Shown here in pieces: positions 8,022 to 16,401 of a DNA stretch of 64,000 nt. The stretch covers positions 1 through 64,000 of the forward strand of contig JODU01000019.1 of assembly GCA_000720845.1 (NCBI GenBank), given 5' to 3'. The DNA comes from Kitasatospora aureofaciens. GTDB lineage: Bacteria > Actinomycetota > Actinomycetes > Streptomycetales > Streptomycetaceae. The notes under the pieces were generated by a model, which worked only from the letters and a program-made list of their open reading frames with translations, made no database searches and was not told the DNA's origin. The position numbers and the translations under genes were made by a program. Each line of letters starts with the position of its first letter. Position 1 is the stretch's first letter.

Positions 8022-8519
8022 CTACGGTGCCCGGCGGAAGCTGAGCGTCTCCCCCGCCGCCCCCGTGCGCCACAGGTCGTTGCAGGCCTCGGCCATGGTG
8101 TCGAGGCCCTCGGTGATGCGGCCCCAGACGGTGCCGGGGACCCAGCCCACGTCGCCGTTGAGGAGCAGGTTGTTGCGTTCGTAGAACAGGGCGAGGTCGA
8201 CGAGGGTGGTGCCGGGGCGGACCTCGCGGTCGTAGCCGTAGGCCTTCGTGCCCAACTCGGCACCCGCGAAGGCGAAATAGCACAAGTCGCCCGGAATGGG
8301 GGTGACCGTCGGATTCTCCAGCGGGGGTTCGGATGTCGCGAAGGGCGGGAAAAGGGCGTAGATCTCGTTGCGGGCGTATTTGGCGTGGTACACGTCGCCG
8401 CCGAGGGGGAGCGCGTCCCAGACGGCCGCGCAGGTGACCGGGGCCCGTTCGTCGAGCAGTTGGGCCGTGCAGGTGATCCCGCGCTTGACCAGCGAGACTT
8501 CGATGAAGCGATCAGCCAT
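8022..8519 (-). CDS. DUF3830 family protein (cyclophilin-like fold)
   Basis: A 165-residue protein matching the DUF3830 pattern: an N-terminal strand with Lys/Arg-Gly, then TAQLLDERAPVTCAAVWDALP, a segment with YHAKYARNEIYALFP, and a Pro-Gly-Asp-Leu-Cys-Tyr-Phe turn. The fold is cyclophilin-like and the activity unknown. Members often sit beside transporters and amidohydrolases, as here, where it is convergent with the amidase and divergent from the transporter operon. Start is ambiguous: ATGs at 8528 and 8519 are both plausible. Confidence 0.75.
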   Translation of the reverse strand: MADRFIEVSLVKRGITCTAQLLDERAPVTCAAVWDALPLGGDVYHAKYARNEIYALFPPFATSEPPLENPTVTPIPGDLCYFAFAGAELGTKAYGYDREVRPGTTLVDLALFYERNNLLLNGDVGWVPGTVWGRITEGLDTMAEACNDLWRTGAAGETLSFRRAP

Positions 8520-8626
8520 GCCCTCCATGGCAGTGCCCCGCGGCCCCTCGGTCAAGGGCGCCGGGCCGATGTATCGGACTGAAAAAGATCGGCATAACCT
8601 GCCCGCCTTCGGGTAGCTGCGCGCCC

Positions 8627-9556
8627 ATGGCTCCACCACACAGAACCCCTCCATGGGGTATATCCGACCAAAGGCCCAGGACAGCCGGGCCCACTCGCCG
8701 GTCGCTGCTCGCGGGGGTCGCGGCGCTCGGCGCGCTGGGGGCGGCCGGCTGCTCGCGGGTGGCCACCGCCTCCGACGTGAAGGGAGGCGACCTGCTCGAC
8801 CGGCTGCGGGCCCAGGGCGTGGCCCGGCTCGGCATCGCGGGCGAGGTCCCCTTCGGGTACATCGACAAGAACGGCGAGCTGACCGGCGAGGCCCCGGAGC
8901 TGGCGAAGGTCATCTTCAAGCGGCTCGGAGTGGACCGGGTGCAGCCCGTGCCGACGGAGTTCGGCTCCCTCATCCCGGGCCTGGCGTCCCAGCAGTTCGA
9001 CGTCGTGGCGGCCGGGATGTACATCAACGCCGAGCGCTGTGAGCAGGTCATCTTCTCCGACCCCGACTACCAGATGCTCGACGCGTACATCGTGCGCAAG
9101 GGCAATCCGCTCGGGCTGCACAACTACCGGGACGTCGTCAAGAAGAAGGCCAAGTTCGCGACCGGCACCGGCTACGCCGAGATCGCCTACGCGGTGGAGC
9201 ACGGGTACAAGGAGGACGACATCCTGATCGTCCCCGACCAGGTGGCCGGACTCAACGCCGTCGAGTCCGGGCGCGTGGACGTCTTCGCGGGGACCGCGCT
9301 GACCGTCCGGGACGTGGTGAAGAAGTCCAGCAAGGCCGAGGCGACCAAGGCCTTCGCACCGCTGGTCGACGGCAAACCGCACGTCGACGGCGGCGCCTTC
9401 GCCTTCCGTCCGGACGAGACCAACCTGCGGGACGCCTTCAACGTCGAGCTGCAGAAGCTCAAGAAGAGCGGCGAACTGCTGCGCATCCTCAAGCCCTTCG
9501 GTTTCACCCAGAACGAGATGACCGATCTGACCGCGAAGGAGCTCTGCGGCGGATGA
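8627..9556 (+). CDS. ehuB: Ehu-type ABC transporter substrate-binding lipoprotein
   Basis: A 309-residue periplasmic-binding-protein-like lipoprotein of the polar amino acid family, closest by eye to EhuB of ectoine/hydroxyectoine transporters. A twin-arginine-like TRRSLLAG leads into a hydrophobic stretch and lipobox GAAGC near residue 42. The ligand-binding core has the usual FGYIDKNGELTGEAPELAK start. The stop overlaps the next permease start by four bases. Ectoine-breaking enzymes of the eutBC/doeAB kind are not visible here, so the real ligand could be another zwitterion or amino-acid-like amide. Confidence 0.85.
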   Translation: MAPPHRTPPWGISDQRPRTAGPTRRSLLAGVAALGALGAAGCSRVATASDVKGGDLLDRLRAQGVARLGIAGEVPFGYIDKNGELTGEAPELAKVIFKRLGVDRVQPVPTEFGSLIPGLASQQFDVVAAGMYINAERCEQVIFSDPDYQMLDAYIVRKGNPLGLHNYRDVVKKKAKFATGTGYAEIAYAVEHGYKEDDILIVPDQVAGLNAVESGRVDVFAGTALTVRDVVKKSSKAEATKAFAPLVDGKPHVDGGAFAFRPDETNLRDAFNVELQKLKKSGELLRILKPFGFTQNEMTDLTAKELCGG

Positions 9557-10254
9557 CCTCGGGACTGTGGGAACTCGTACTCCAGGGCGTCTGGGTCACC
9601 GTCCAGCTGCTGTTCTTCAGCTCGTTGCTGGCGGCGGCCGTCTCTTTCGTGGTCGGCATCGCGCGCACCCACCGGCTGTGGATCGTCCGCTTCCTCGCGG
9701 GCTTCTACACCGAGGTGTTCCGCGGGACCTCCGCGCTGGTGATGATCTTCTGGGTCTTCTTCGTGCTGCCCCCCGCCTTCGGCTGGCAGCTGGTGCCGAT
9801 GTGGGCGGGCACGCTGGCGCTCGGTCTGACCTACGGGGCCTACGGCTCCGAGATCGTGCGCGGCGCGCTGGCCGCGGTCGACCCGGCGCAGAAGGAGGGC
9901 GGCATCGCGCTCAGCTTCACGCCCTGGCAGCGGATGAAGCTGATCCTGCTGCCGCAGGCGGTGCCGGAGATGATCCCGCCCTTCTCCAACCTGCTGATCG
10001 AACTGCTCAAGGGCACCGCCCTGGTCTCGATCATGGGCATGGGCGACCTGGCCTTCAGCGCCAACCTGGTGCGCCTGGCGCTCCAGGAGAGCGCGGAGAT
10101 CTACACGTACGTCCTGCTGATCTACTTCGTGATCGCGTTCCTGCTCACGCGGGTGATGCGCGGCCTGGAGAAGAAGCTGAAGGCGGGCGTCGGAAAGGCT
10201 CCGGCGAAGAAGACGGCGGCCGTGCGCGTGCCTGAGGGAAGTGGTGTGTCGTGA
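9553..10254 (+). CDS. ehuC: Ehu-type ABC transporter permease
   Basis: A 233-residue inner-membrane permease of the polar amino acid ABC family with about five transmembrane helices. The EAA-type loop that contacts the ATPase is seen around GGIALSFTPWQRMKLILLPQAVP, residues about 115-137. It starts inside the stop codon of ehuB (ATGA) and ends overlapping the ehuD start (GTGA), so the four transporter genes are translationally coupled. The C terminus is a basic cytoplasmic tail with Lys and Ala. Confidence 0.87.
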   Translation: MTSGLWELVLQGVWVTVQLLFFSSLLAAAVSFVVGIARTHRLWIVRFLAGFYTEVFRGTSALVMIFWVFFVLPPAFGWQLVPMWAGTLALGLTYGAYGSEIVRGALAAVDPAQKEGGIALSFTPWQRMKLILLPQAVPEMIPPFSNLLIELLKGTALVSIMGMGDLAFSANLVRLALQESAEIYTYVLLIYFVIAFLLTRVMRGLEKKLKAGVGKAPAKKTAAVRVPEGSGVS

Positions 10255-10901
10255 AATGGGACTGGAGCGCGGTCTCCGACTTCATGCCGCACTTCTGGGA
10301 CGGTCTGCTGGTCACCCTGCAGATCCTGGTCCTCGGCTCGCTGGTCTCCTTCGGTCTCGGCCTGGTGTGGGCGCTGCTGATGCGGGTGCCGAGCCGCTGG
10401 GTGACCTGGCCGGTCGGTGTGGTCACCGAGTTCGTCCGGAACACCCCGCTGCTGGTGCAGCTGTTCTTCCTGTTCTACGTGCTGCCCGAGTGGAACATCA
10501 CCTTCTCGGCGCTCACCACCGGTGTGGTCGCCATCGGCCTGCACTACTCGACGTACACGATGCAGGTCTACCGGGCCGGCATCGAGGGCGTGCCGGTCGG
10601 CCAGTGGGAGGCCGCGACGGCGCTGAACCTGCCGCTGAGGCGCACCTGGACGGCGGTCATCCTGCCGCAGGCGATCCGCCGCGTGGTGCCCGCCCTCGGC
10701 AACTACGTGATCTCCATGCTCAAGGACACGCCGCTGCTGATGGCGATCACGGTGCTGGAGATGCTCGGCGAGGCACGACTGTTCTCGCAGCAGAACTTCC
10801 AGTTCACCGAGCCCCTGACGGTGATCGGTGTGGCCTTCATCATCATCTCCTACCTGGCCTCCCTTGCCCTGCGAGCCCTGGAGCGACGCCTTGCCCACTG
10901 A
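10251..10901 (+). CDS. ehuD: Ehu-type ABC transporter permease, second subunit
   Basis: A 216-residue permease partner of ehuC with the same family features: hydrophobic helices and an EAA-loop region (EAATALNLPLRRTWTAVILP). It starts with GTG overlapping the ehuC stop. The 3' end overlaps the ATPase start by eleven bases. The two permeases presumably form the heterodimeric membrane channel for the substrate delivered by the lipoprotein. Confidence 0.87.
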   Translation: MKWDWSAVSDFMPHFWDGLLVTLQILVLGSLVSFGLGLVWALLMRVPSRWVTWPVGVVTEFVRNTPLLVQLFFLFYVLPEWNITFSALTTGVVAIGLHYSTYTMQVYRAGIEGVPVGQWEAATALNLPLRRTWTAVILPQAIRRVVPALGNYVISMLKDTPLLMAITVLEMLGEARLFSQQNFQFTEPLTVIGVAFIIISYLASLALRALERRLAH

Positions 10902-11676
10902 CACTCTTCCCAACCCCGAGAAAAGCCCCGAGCGCAGCTCCGGCGAGCTGATACGCCTGGAGCAGGTCACCAAGCGGTTCGGGGACAACACCGTCCTCGA
11001 CCACCTGGACTTCTCCGTCGACGCCGGCAAGCACGTCACCCTGATCGGCCCGTCCGGTTCGGGCAAGACGACGATCCTGCGGCTGCTGATGACGCTCCTC
11101 AAGCCCGACGAGGGCACGATCACCGTGGACGGGCAGAAGCTCTTCCCGGCGACCGAGAAGGAGCGGCGCGAGGTCCGCAAGCAGATCGGGATGGTGTTCC
11201 AGCAGTTCAACCTGTTCCCGAACATGAGCGTCCTGCGCAACATCACCGAGGCGCCGGTCACGGTGCTCGGGATGTCCAAGGACGAGGCGGTGGAGCGGGC
11301 CAAGGGCCTGCTCGACATGGTGGGCCTGGCCGACAAGTGCGACGCCCGGCCGGCCCAGCTCTCCGGCGGCCAGCAGCAGCGGGTGGCGATCGCCCGGGCG
11401 CTGGCGATGCGCCCGAAGGTGCTGCTGCTCGACGAGGTGACCTCGGCGCTCGACCCGGAGCTGGTCGCGGGCGTCCTGGACCTGCTGCGGGACATCGCCC
11501 GCAGCACCGACATCACCATGCTCTGCGTGACCCACGAGATGAACTTCGCCCGGGACATCTCGGACCAGGTCCTGATGTTCGACTCGGGCCGGGTCATCGA
11601 GGCCGGTCCGCCGGAGAAGATCTTCAGCGAGCCGGAGCACGACCGGACGCGGGAGTTTCTCAGCGCGGTCCTGTAA
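10891..11676 (+). CDS. ehuA: Ehu-type ABC transporter ATPase
   Basis: A 261-residue ATPase with Walker A GPSGSGKTT (about residue 51), Q loop VFQQFNLFPN, signature LSGGQQQR, Walker B LLLDEVTSALD and switch His in VTHEM. No ATG lies close to the domain; a TTG at 10891 with GGAG seven bases upstream is the best start and gives a normal length. It overlaps the ehuD 3' end. A strong hairpin follows twelve bases after the stop, so the transporter operon ends here. Confidence 0.87.
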   Translation: MPTDTLPNPEKSPERSSGELIRLEQVTKRFGDNTVLDHLDFSVDAGKHVTLIGPSGSGKTTILRLLMTLLKPDEGTITVDGQKLFPATEKERREVRKQIGMVFQQFNLFPNMSVLRNITEAPVTVLGMSKDEAVERAKGLLDMVGLADKCDARPAQLSGGQQQRVAIARALAMRPKVLLLDEVTSALDPELVAGVLDLLRDIARSTDITMLCVTHEMNFARDISDQVLMFDSGRVIEAGPPEKIFSEPEHDRTREFLSAVL

Positions 11677-11687
11677 TTGCGCGCCGC

Positions 11688-11726
11688 GCCTGCCCCAACG
11701 CCCGAGGTCGCGACGTTGGGGCAGGC
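11688..11726 (+). terminator. Hairpin terminator after ehuA
   Basis: A 13-base perfect stem, GCCTGCCCCAACG (11688-11700), pairs with CGTTGGGGCAGGC (11714-11726) around a 13-base loop. It closes the transporter operon and separates it from the IclR gene. Confidence 0.85.
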
Positions 11727-11857
11727 CGGAGGCATATGCCAGTGGGCCTGCGCCGCAGATGAGGGCCCCGAAATCCGGTCAACACCCCCTCCCGAGTGGC
11801 CGCTTGGCGGCTATCGTGAACGCACGGACGCACCAGCGAGCGCAGGGGGAGACCACC

Positions 11858-12616
11858 GTGGCGCTGCAGCACCAGCCGACCGCGCCGCACCACTCGGCCC
11901 AGGACGCCCTGCGCGTGCTGGAGACGGTGGCGCGGCACACCTCCGGTGTCACCGACACCGAGATCGGCCGCGGGAGCGGCCTCGACCGGGAGCGGCTGAC
12001 CCCGCTCCTGCGCATGCTCCGCCGCGAGGGCTACGTCGAGCAGACCGCCGACGGCGCGTACGTCACCGGGGAGGCGCTGGCCCGCCTCGGCTCGGCCCAC
12101 GGCCGCGAGCAGGCCCTGCGCGAGAAGCTCCAGCGCACCCTGGACCGGCTGCGCGACTCGGTGGGCGCCGCCGTCTACATCAGCCGGTACGTGGACGGAG
12201 AGGTCAGCGTCACCCAGTACGCCGACAGCCCGGCCACGCCGAGGGTGAACGAGTGGGTGGACTTCCGCGTCTCCGCGCACGCCACCGCGGTGGGCAAGTC
12301 CCTGCTGACCCAGCTGGACCACGCGGGCCGCCGGGACCACCTGTCCCGGCACCGGATGGCCCGCCTGACCTCGCGGACGATCACCAGCGACAAGCTGCTG
12401 CTGTCCCGGCTGGAGTCCCAGCCGGCCACCGTTCCCGTCCTCGACCTCCAGGAGTACGCGGTGGGCACGGTCTGCGCGGCCGTCCCGATCACCGCCGGTT
12501 CCGCCGTGGGCTGTCTGGCGCTGTCGCTCCCGGTCGAGCACGCCCACCGGCTGCGCCGGGCCGCGGACGAGCTGAACCGGAGCGCGGCCCCGGTGCTGCT
12601 GTCCCTGGCGATCTAG
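11858..12616 (+). CDS. IclR family transcriptional regulator
   Basis: A 252-residue regulator with an N-terminal winged helix (about residues 10-70, with VTDTEIGRGSGLDRERLTPL as the recognition region) and a C-terminal IclR effector domain (HATAVGKSLL near residue 140 is the family hallmark). GTG at 11858 follows GGGGGAGA. It is directly downstream of, and on the same strand as, the transporter operon but behind a terminator. By position it likely controls the isomerase/dehydrogenase/amidase/Ehu genes in response to a small carboxylate; this is inference. Confidence 0.85.
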   Translation: MALQHQPTAPHHSAQDALRVLETVARHTSGVTDTEIGRGSGLDRERLTPLLRMLRREGYVEQTADGAYVTGEALARLGSAHGREQALREKLQRTLDRLRDSVGAAVYISRYVDGEVSVTQYADSPATPRVNEWVDFRVSAHATAVGKSLLTQLDHAGRRDHLSRHRMARLTSRTITSDKLLLSRLESQPATVPVLDLQEYAVGTVCAAVPITAGSAVGCLALSLPVEHAHRLRRAADELNRSAAPVLLSLAI

Positions 12617-12717
12617 AGCCTGTCCCGCGGCCGGTCCGGGACTGGTCACGAGCACTGCTCGGGACCGGGTAGTATTTTCGTCGTCGCCGACCGCGGGAAG
12701 CGGACGGCGGGAGTCAT

Positions 12718-12791
12718 GCGCCGCTAGCTCAGTTGGTTAGAGCAGCTGACTCTTAATCAGCGGGTCCGGGGTTCGAGTCCCTGGCGGCGCA
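12718..12791 (+). tRNA. tRNA-Lys(CTT), copy 2
   Basis: Identical in all 74 bases to the copy at 384-457. Anticodon loop CTCTTAA gives CTT. A possible -10 box TAGTAT lies at 12670-12675. A strong hairpin follows seven bases after the 3' end. Confidence 0.97.
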
Positions 12792-12797
12792 CAGCGG

Positions 12798-12829
12798 AAG
12801 GGCCCCCTCGTTTCGACGAGGGGGCCCTT
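12798..12829 (+). terminator. Hairpin terminator after tRNA-Lys copy 2
   Basis: Perfect 13-base stem AAGGGCCCCCTCG (12798-12810) with CGAGGGGGCCCTT (12817-12829) and loop TTTCGA. It also lies beyond the 3' end of the minus-strand LPMO gene, so it can serve both transcripts. Confidence 0.9.
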
Positions 12830-12849
12830 CGCCCGTTCAGGGCACCCGT

Positions 12850-13455
12850 TCAGAAGGTGACGTCCGAGCACGCGTAGAACGCGTTGCCCGTGTCGTGGAC
12901 GGTCCACACCGCGAGGATCACGTGGTGCCCGCTCAGCCCGGACGGCAGCGTGCCGCTGTGGGAGAGGGTGGCCGGGGGCTGCTTGCCGCCGTAGGGCACC
13001 GTGAAGAACGGGGTGAGGTTGAGGTCGGACCGGGACAGGTTGTGGTTCTGGTTCCAGCCCGGCTTGGTGACGTAGTACTTGAAGTCGGTCGTGGCGTGCC
13101 GGGCGGTGAACTGCCAGCGGAAGGTGTAGCTCTGCCCGCCGTTCACCTTGGTGGTCGGCCACGCCTGGCCGTTCGGCTGCTTGGGGCTGTCGAGCGCGGC
13201 GAACGACCCGTGGCCCGCGGAACAGATCTGCCCGTCGGCCGGCCCGGAGGCCGGGAAGCCCTTGGGTCCCTCGACGCTCTGCGGCTCCCACTGGATGGCG
13301 CCGCACCCGCCGACCGTGCCGTTCTGGCACACCTTCTGCCGGCTGACGGGCAGGTCGGTGTAGCCGTGACCGCTGGCGCCGCCGGACGAGAGGACGAGGG
13401 CTCCGGTGGTCGCCATGCCCAGCGCGGCCGCGTACAACTTGGTCCTTGTGCGCAT
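12850..13455 (-). CDS. Secreted AA10 lytic polysaccharide monooxygenase (chitin/cellulose-active)
   Basis: A 201-residue single-domain LPMO that oxidatively cleaves chitin or cellulose outside the cell using one copper ion. A signal peptide of 29 residues (MRTRTKLYAAALGMATTG start, ending ASG) exposes His30 as the mature N-terminal His of the histidine brace in HGYTDLPVSR; the second His is in TARHATTDF. Cysteine pairs around CQNGTVGGCG fit the family. There is no extra binding module. GGGAG lies eight bases before the ATG. A DasR-like site about 45 bases upstream suggests induction by N-acetylglucosamine, which favours chitin as substrate. Confidence 0.92.
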   Translation of the reverse strand: MRTRTKLYAAALGMATTGALVLSSGGASGHGYTDLPVSRQKVCQNGTVGGCGAIQWEPQSVEGPKGFPASGPADGQICSAGHGSFAALDSPKQPNGQAWPTTKVNGGQSYTFRWQFTARHATTDFKYYVTKPGWNQNHNLSRSDLNLTPFFTVPYGGKQPPATLSHSGTLPSGLSGHHVILAVWTVHDTGNAFYACSDVTF

Positions 13456-13497
13456 ACTGCTGCTCCCTGTGACGTGTGGGGAAGTTCAGTGAGCCGT

Positions 13498-13514
13498 GCA
13501 GGTCTAGACCAAGT
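13498..13514. promoter_or_regulatory. DasR-responsive element-like site
   Basis: The perfect palindrome GGTCTAGACC (13501-13510) with AAGT flank closely matches the known dre consensus ACTGGTCTAGACCACT read on the opposite strand. It lies 46-60 bases upstream of the LPMO start. DasR is the GntR-family repressor of chitin and GlcNAc genes in Streptomyces, relieved by glucosamine-6-phosphate. The site is seen; regulation is inferred. Confidence 0.8.
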
Positions 13515-13585
13515 TCAGATTATTGCCGTGAGTTGAACATGTCCATACCAAAGGTGGAACGGGCTGCCCGGCCGCACCGGGCAGG

Positions 13586-14737
13586 TCAGGCCCCCGTGTC
13601 CCGGCGTCCCGCGCAGAACGCCACCGTCAGGTCCTTCACGAGCACCTTGCGCTCGTAGTCGTCCAGTTCGACCAGCCCGCGCATGGTCAGCCGGGTCACC
13701 GTGTCCTCCACCGAGTCCACGACCGAGGTGAGCACGCTCGCCCGCTGCGCCGCGTCCAGCGCGGCGATCCGGCGCCGGTGCATCGCGGCGGCGACCTCCG
13801 GGGCGTACTCCACCCGGACCGGCCGCACCGAGAACACCTCCAGGCCGACCGGCGCCGCGTCCGCCGCCACCAGCCGGGTCAGCGTGTCGCCGGCCACGTC
13901 CGCCGAGCTGCGGACCGTGCCGAGCGGCTCCACCGGGACCCGGGCCAGCGCCGCCTCGACGCACTCGCGCAGATACGTCTCGTGGTCCTCGACGCCCAGC
14001 GTGGCCTTCGCGGTGTCCCGCACCCGCCACACCACCAGCGTCACCGCCCTGAGCGCGACCCCGTTGCCGTCCGCCGCGGGCATCGGCTCGCTGCGCCAGT
14101 GCCGCAGCCGCACGTCCACCCGGCGGCGCAGCAGCAGCGGGTTCACCCACATCAGGCCGGTGCGCCGGACCGTCCCCCGGTAGCGGCCGAACAGACCGAG
14201 CACCCAGGCCCGTCCGGTCCGGCCCCGGGCGAGTCCGCCGAAACCGAACATCCCCAGCGCCCCCGCCGCCGCGTACGCCGCCCACTGCGCGGGGCCGAGC
14301 CCGGCGCCCGCGTACACCGGCAGCCCCAGCGCCTGGGCCGTGAGCGGCGGCACCAGACCGGCCCACCAGGAGGTGGCCGCGCACCCGGCCGCCCCGCACA
14401 GACCGGCGGCCACGCCCGCGGCGCCGGGCAGCACCCGGGCCGGACGTTCCGTCAGTTCCGGGTCGACCCGGGGCGCGGGGCGCGGCCGGGCGGCGACGGG
14501 GCGCCGGGTGCTCCGCCGCTCGCCCGGCCGCTCCCCGGTCCCCTGCCGCCTGGCGACGACCGCGGTCGGCAGCGGCACCGGCGCCGGGTCGGGGTCGTCA
14601 CGGAACAGCAGGTGGACCGGGATCTCGGTGGTGGCCTCGTTGTGGATGAGCCGGACGGACCGCTGACCGGTGGCCGCCGCGGGCTCCTCCGGTGCCGTCG
14701 CCGTGGTCTCCGGATTCGTCGACGATGTCGTACTCAT
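13586..14737 (-). CDS. SPFH/Band 7 (prohibitin-like) membrane protein
   Basis: A 383-residue protein with a disordered Thr/Ala/Pro N terminus (1-105), two hydrophobic segments at roughly 105-165, and a C-terminal SPFH/Band 7 domain (about 170-360). The typical features GLMWVNPLLLRRRVDVRLR and the coiled region RRRIAALDAAQRASVL can be seen. Such proteins form oligomeric membrane scaffolds in lipid microdomains. It lies 56 bases downstream of the NlpC-like gene on the same strand and may share its transcript. The specific role is unknown. Confidence 0.8.
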   Translation of the reverse strand: MSTTSSTNPETTATAPEEPAAATGQRSVRLIHNEATTEIPVHLLFRDDPDPAPVPLPTAVVARRQGTGERPGERRSTRRPVAARPRPAPRVDPELTERPARVLPGAAGVAAGLCGAAGCAATSWWAGLVPPLTAQALGLPVYAGAGLGPAQWAAYAAAGALGMFGFGGLARGRTGRAWVLGLFGRYRGTVRRTGLMWVNPLLLRRRVDVRLRHWRSEPMPAADGNGVALRAVTLVVWRVRDTAKATLGVEDHETYLRECVEAALARVPVEPLGTVRSSADVAGDTLTRLVAADAAPVGLEVFSVRPVRVEYAPEVAAAMHRRRIAALDAAQRASVLTSVVDSVEDTVTRLTMRGLVELDDYERKVLVKDLTVAFCAGRRDTGA

Positions 14738-14793
14738 GCGTGCTCCAGCCTCCGCGCCAGACGCGTCATGAACGGGTGATCACCCCGGTGCGG

Positions 14794-15846
14794 TCAGGAG
14801 AAGAGCCGCCGCCAGGTCTCCGGGCCCGGGTGGCCGTCGGCCGCTCCGCCGCGCCACCCCTGGGCGCGCTGGAAGGCCTGGACACCCCGCCGGTCCGCCT
14901 CGCCCCAGCGCGGACCCGGTCCCTTCGTGTAGTGCGTGCCGAACCCCTTCTTCACCAGCTGCCTGCCGAGCCGGGTGACGTACGGGTTGTCCGCGCCCGG
15001 ACCGAACATCGCCCGGCCGGGATATCCGGCCACCCCGTGGGAGGCCGGGCCCGCCGCCCCGCGCGGCGCGTCCTCGGCACCCGCCGTGCCCGTCTTGCCC
15101 TCCGTGACCCCCTTGTAGCGGTAGGGCAGGTACTTGGCGGAGTTGCTCCAGTAGGCGTAGGGCGTGTCGAGCTTGCGGGTGTGCGGCGGGGTCTGCTCGT
15201 ACGCCGTGTAGGCGGTGTGCGTGCCGTCCGTCCAGCCGCCGAAGATCACCACGTGGGAGCCCTCCTGGGGGTCGGACGCGTTGTGGTACAGCAGGATGTC
15301 GCCGGGCTGGAGCTCCTCCTTGGTGATGCGGTCGGCGACGGTGGCGAGGCTGCCGGTCCATTCGTTGGCGGGCAGCTTCCAGGCCATCGACACGAAGCCC
15401 GAGCAGTCCTGCCGGTAACCGTCGGACCAGTAGGCGGTCATGCTGTACGGCACCTTCGCGGCCACCCAGGTGCCGGCCCGTTCGATGATCTCCGCACGGG
15501 TGACGCCGGCCAGCTCCGCACCGGCCGGGGGCGCCGCGGGCCGGCCGGTCGTGCCGTGCAGCGGACCCCGGGGTCCCTGGGGGGTGCCGGGCTCGTCACC
15601 GGCGGGAGCGCCCGGCCGCTGGGGGGCGTGCGCGGCCGCGGGGAGCGCCGCCGCCTGCCCGGCGCCGAGGGCGGACACGGCGGTGGCGGAAGCGGCGGCG
15701 GTGGCCACGACCAGCGCGCGGTACGCCGCCGGATGGGCGAGCGCGCGCCCTGCCGGGGCGTGCGGCAGAACGCGCCGCCAGTGACGGCAGCCGGCGCAGT
15801 CGCAGTCGCTCGCGGGCTCGATCTCCTCGAATACGGGAGTCTCCAT
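14794..15846 (-). CDS. NlpC/P60-like exported protein with peptidoglycan-binding C terminus
   Basis: A 350-residue protein. After an N-terminal Cys-rich piece (CDCAGC) comes a hydrophobic Ala-rich segment (about 40-70), suggesting export or membrane anchoring. A cysteine-peptidase-like domain follows, with Cys in QDCSGFV (about residue 152) and His in GSHVVIFGGW (about 203). The C-terminal 70 residues carry a peptidoglycan-binding fold (GVQAFQRAQGW). It could cut or modify cell wall peptides. ATG at 15846 has GAGGGGA six bases upstream, favoured over 15861. It is paired with the SPFH gene downstream. Confidence 0.78.
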   Translation of the reverse strand: METPVFEEIEPASDCDCAGCRHWRRVLPHAPAGRALAHPAAYRALVVATAAASATAVSALGAGQAAALPAAAHAPQRPGAPAGDEPGTPQGPRGPLHGTTGRPAAPPAGAELAGVTRAEIIERAGTWVAAKVPYSMTAYWSDGYRQDCSGFVSMAWKLPANEWTGSLATVADRITKEELQPGDILLYHNASDPQEGSHVVIFGGWTDGTHTAYTAYEQTPPHTRKLDTPYAYWSNSAKYLPYRYKGVTEGKTGTAGAEDAPRGAAGPASHGVAGYPGRAMFGPGADNPYVTRLGRQLVKKGFGTHYTKGPGPRWGEADRRGVQAFQRAQGWRGGAADGHPGPETWRRLFS

Positions 15847-16044
15847 TGCGATTCCCCTCACACTCCCGACGGGCAGGTCCGCGGCGGTGCACTTCGGTAC
15901 ATGTCGGCCAGTTTCGCAACTGTCTTCCGTACGCGCATGTTGACGGTCCGAATGATGTACCCGGCGGACGCGGACGGCGGGCGGGGCCGCGGGCGGTGGT
16001 CCGGAGCACCGGTCGGCATCGGGTAGAGTCGTGCAGGTCAGCAG

Positions 16045-16118
16045 GCGCCGCTAGCTCAGTTGGTTAGAGCAGCTGACTCTTAATCAGCGGGTCCGGGGTT
16101 CGAGTCCCTGGCGGCGCA
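16045..16118 (+). tRNA. tRNA-Lys(CTT), copy 3
   Basis: Identical in sequence to the other two lysine tRNA copies in this window. A hairpin terminator follows nine bases downstream. Confidence 0.97.
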
Positions 16119-16126
16119 CCGACAGT

Positions 16127-16159
16127 CGAAGGCCCTCCGTATCACACGGGGGGCCTTCG
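16127..16159 (+). terminator. Hairpin terminator after tRNA-Lys copy 3
   Basis: Stem CGAAGGCCCTCCGT (16127-16140) pairs with ACGGGGGGCCTTCG (16146-16159) with one G-T wobble around loop ATCAC. Confidence 0.85.
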
Positions 16160-16274
16160 GTGTATCCCGCGCCGGGACGTCTTGCGATCATGACGAACGC
16201 CGTAGAACCCTGGTCCGGTTGGGGGGCCGGGTGCCGAGGGGGGCATCATGCAACCGGGGGCTGCCATTCCATGT

Positions 16275-16318
16275 CTATATAAGGTGTGGATGCCGTGGTG
16301 ACAGTGACCCGCCACTGT
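16275..16318 (+). promoter_or_regulatory. Possible promoter and inverted repeat upstream of cslA
   Basis: An AT-rich TATATAAG at about 16276-16283 stands out in this GC-rich DNA as a possible -10 region. Downstream, ACAGTG (16301-16306) and CACTGT (16313-16318) form a perfect 6+6 inverted repeat with a 6-base spacer and partial extension on both sides. It is about 85 bases before the cslA ATG and could be an operator. No regulator can be named. Confidence 0.45.
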
Positions 16319-16401
16319 GACGTCCGTGACGGTCGAGGGGGACCGGAGCAGGCGAAGGAAGCGACGAAACACGCATGACCCGCGTGTGGGGGGAATGACT
16401 C

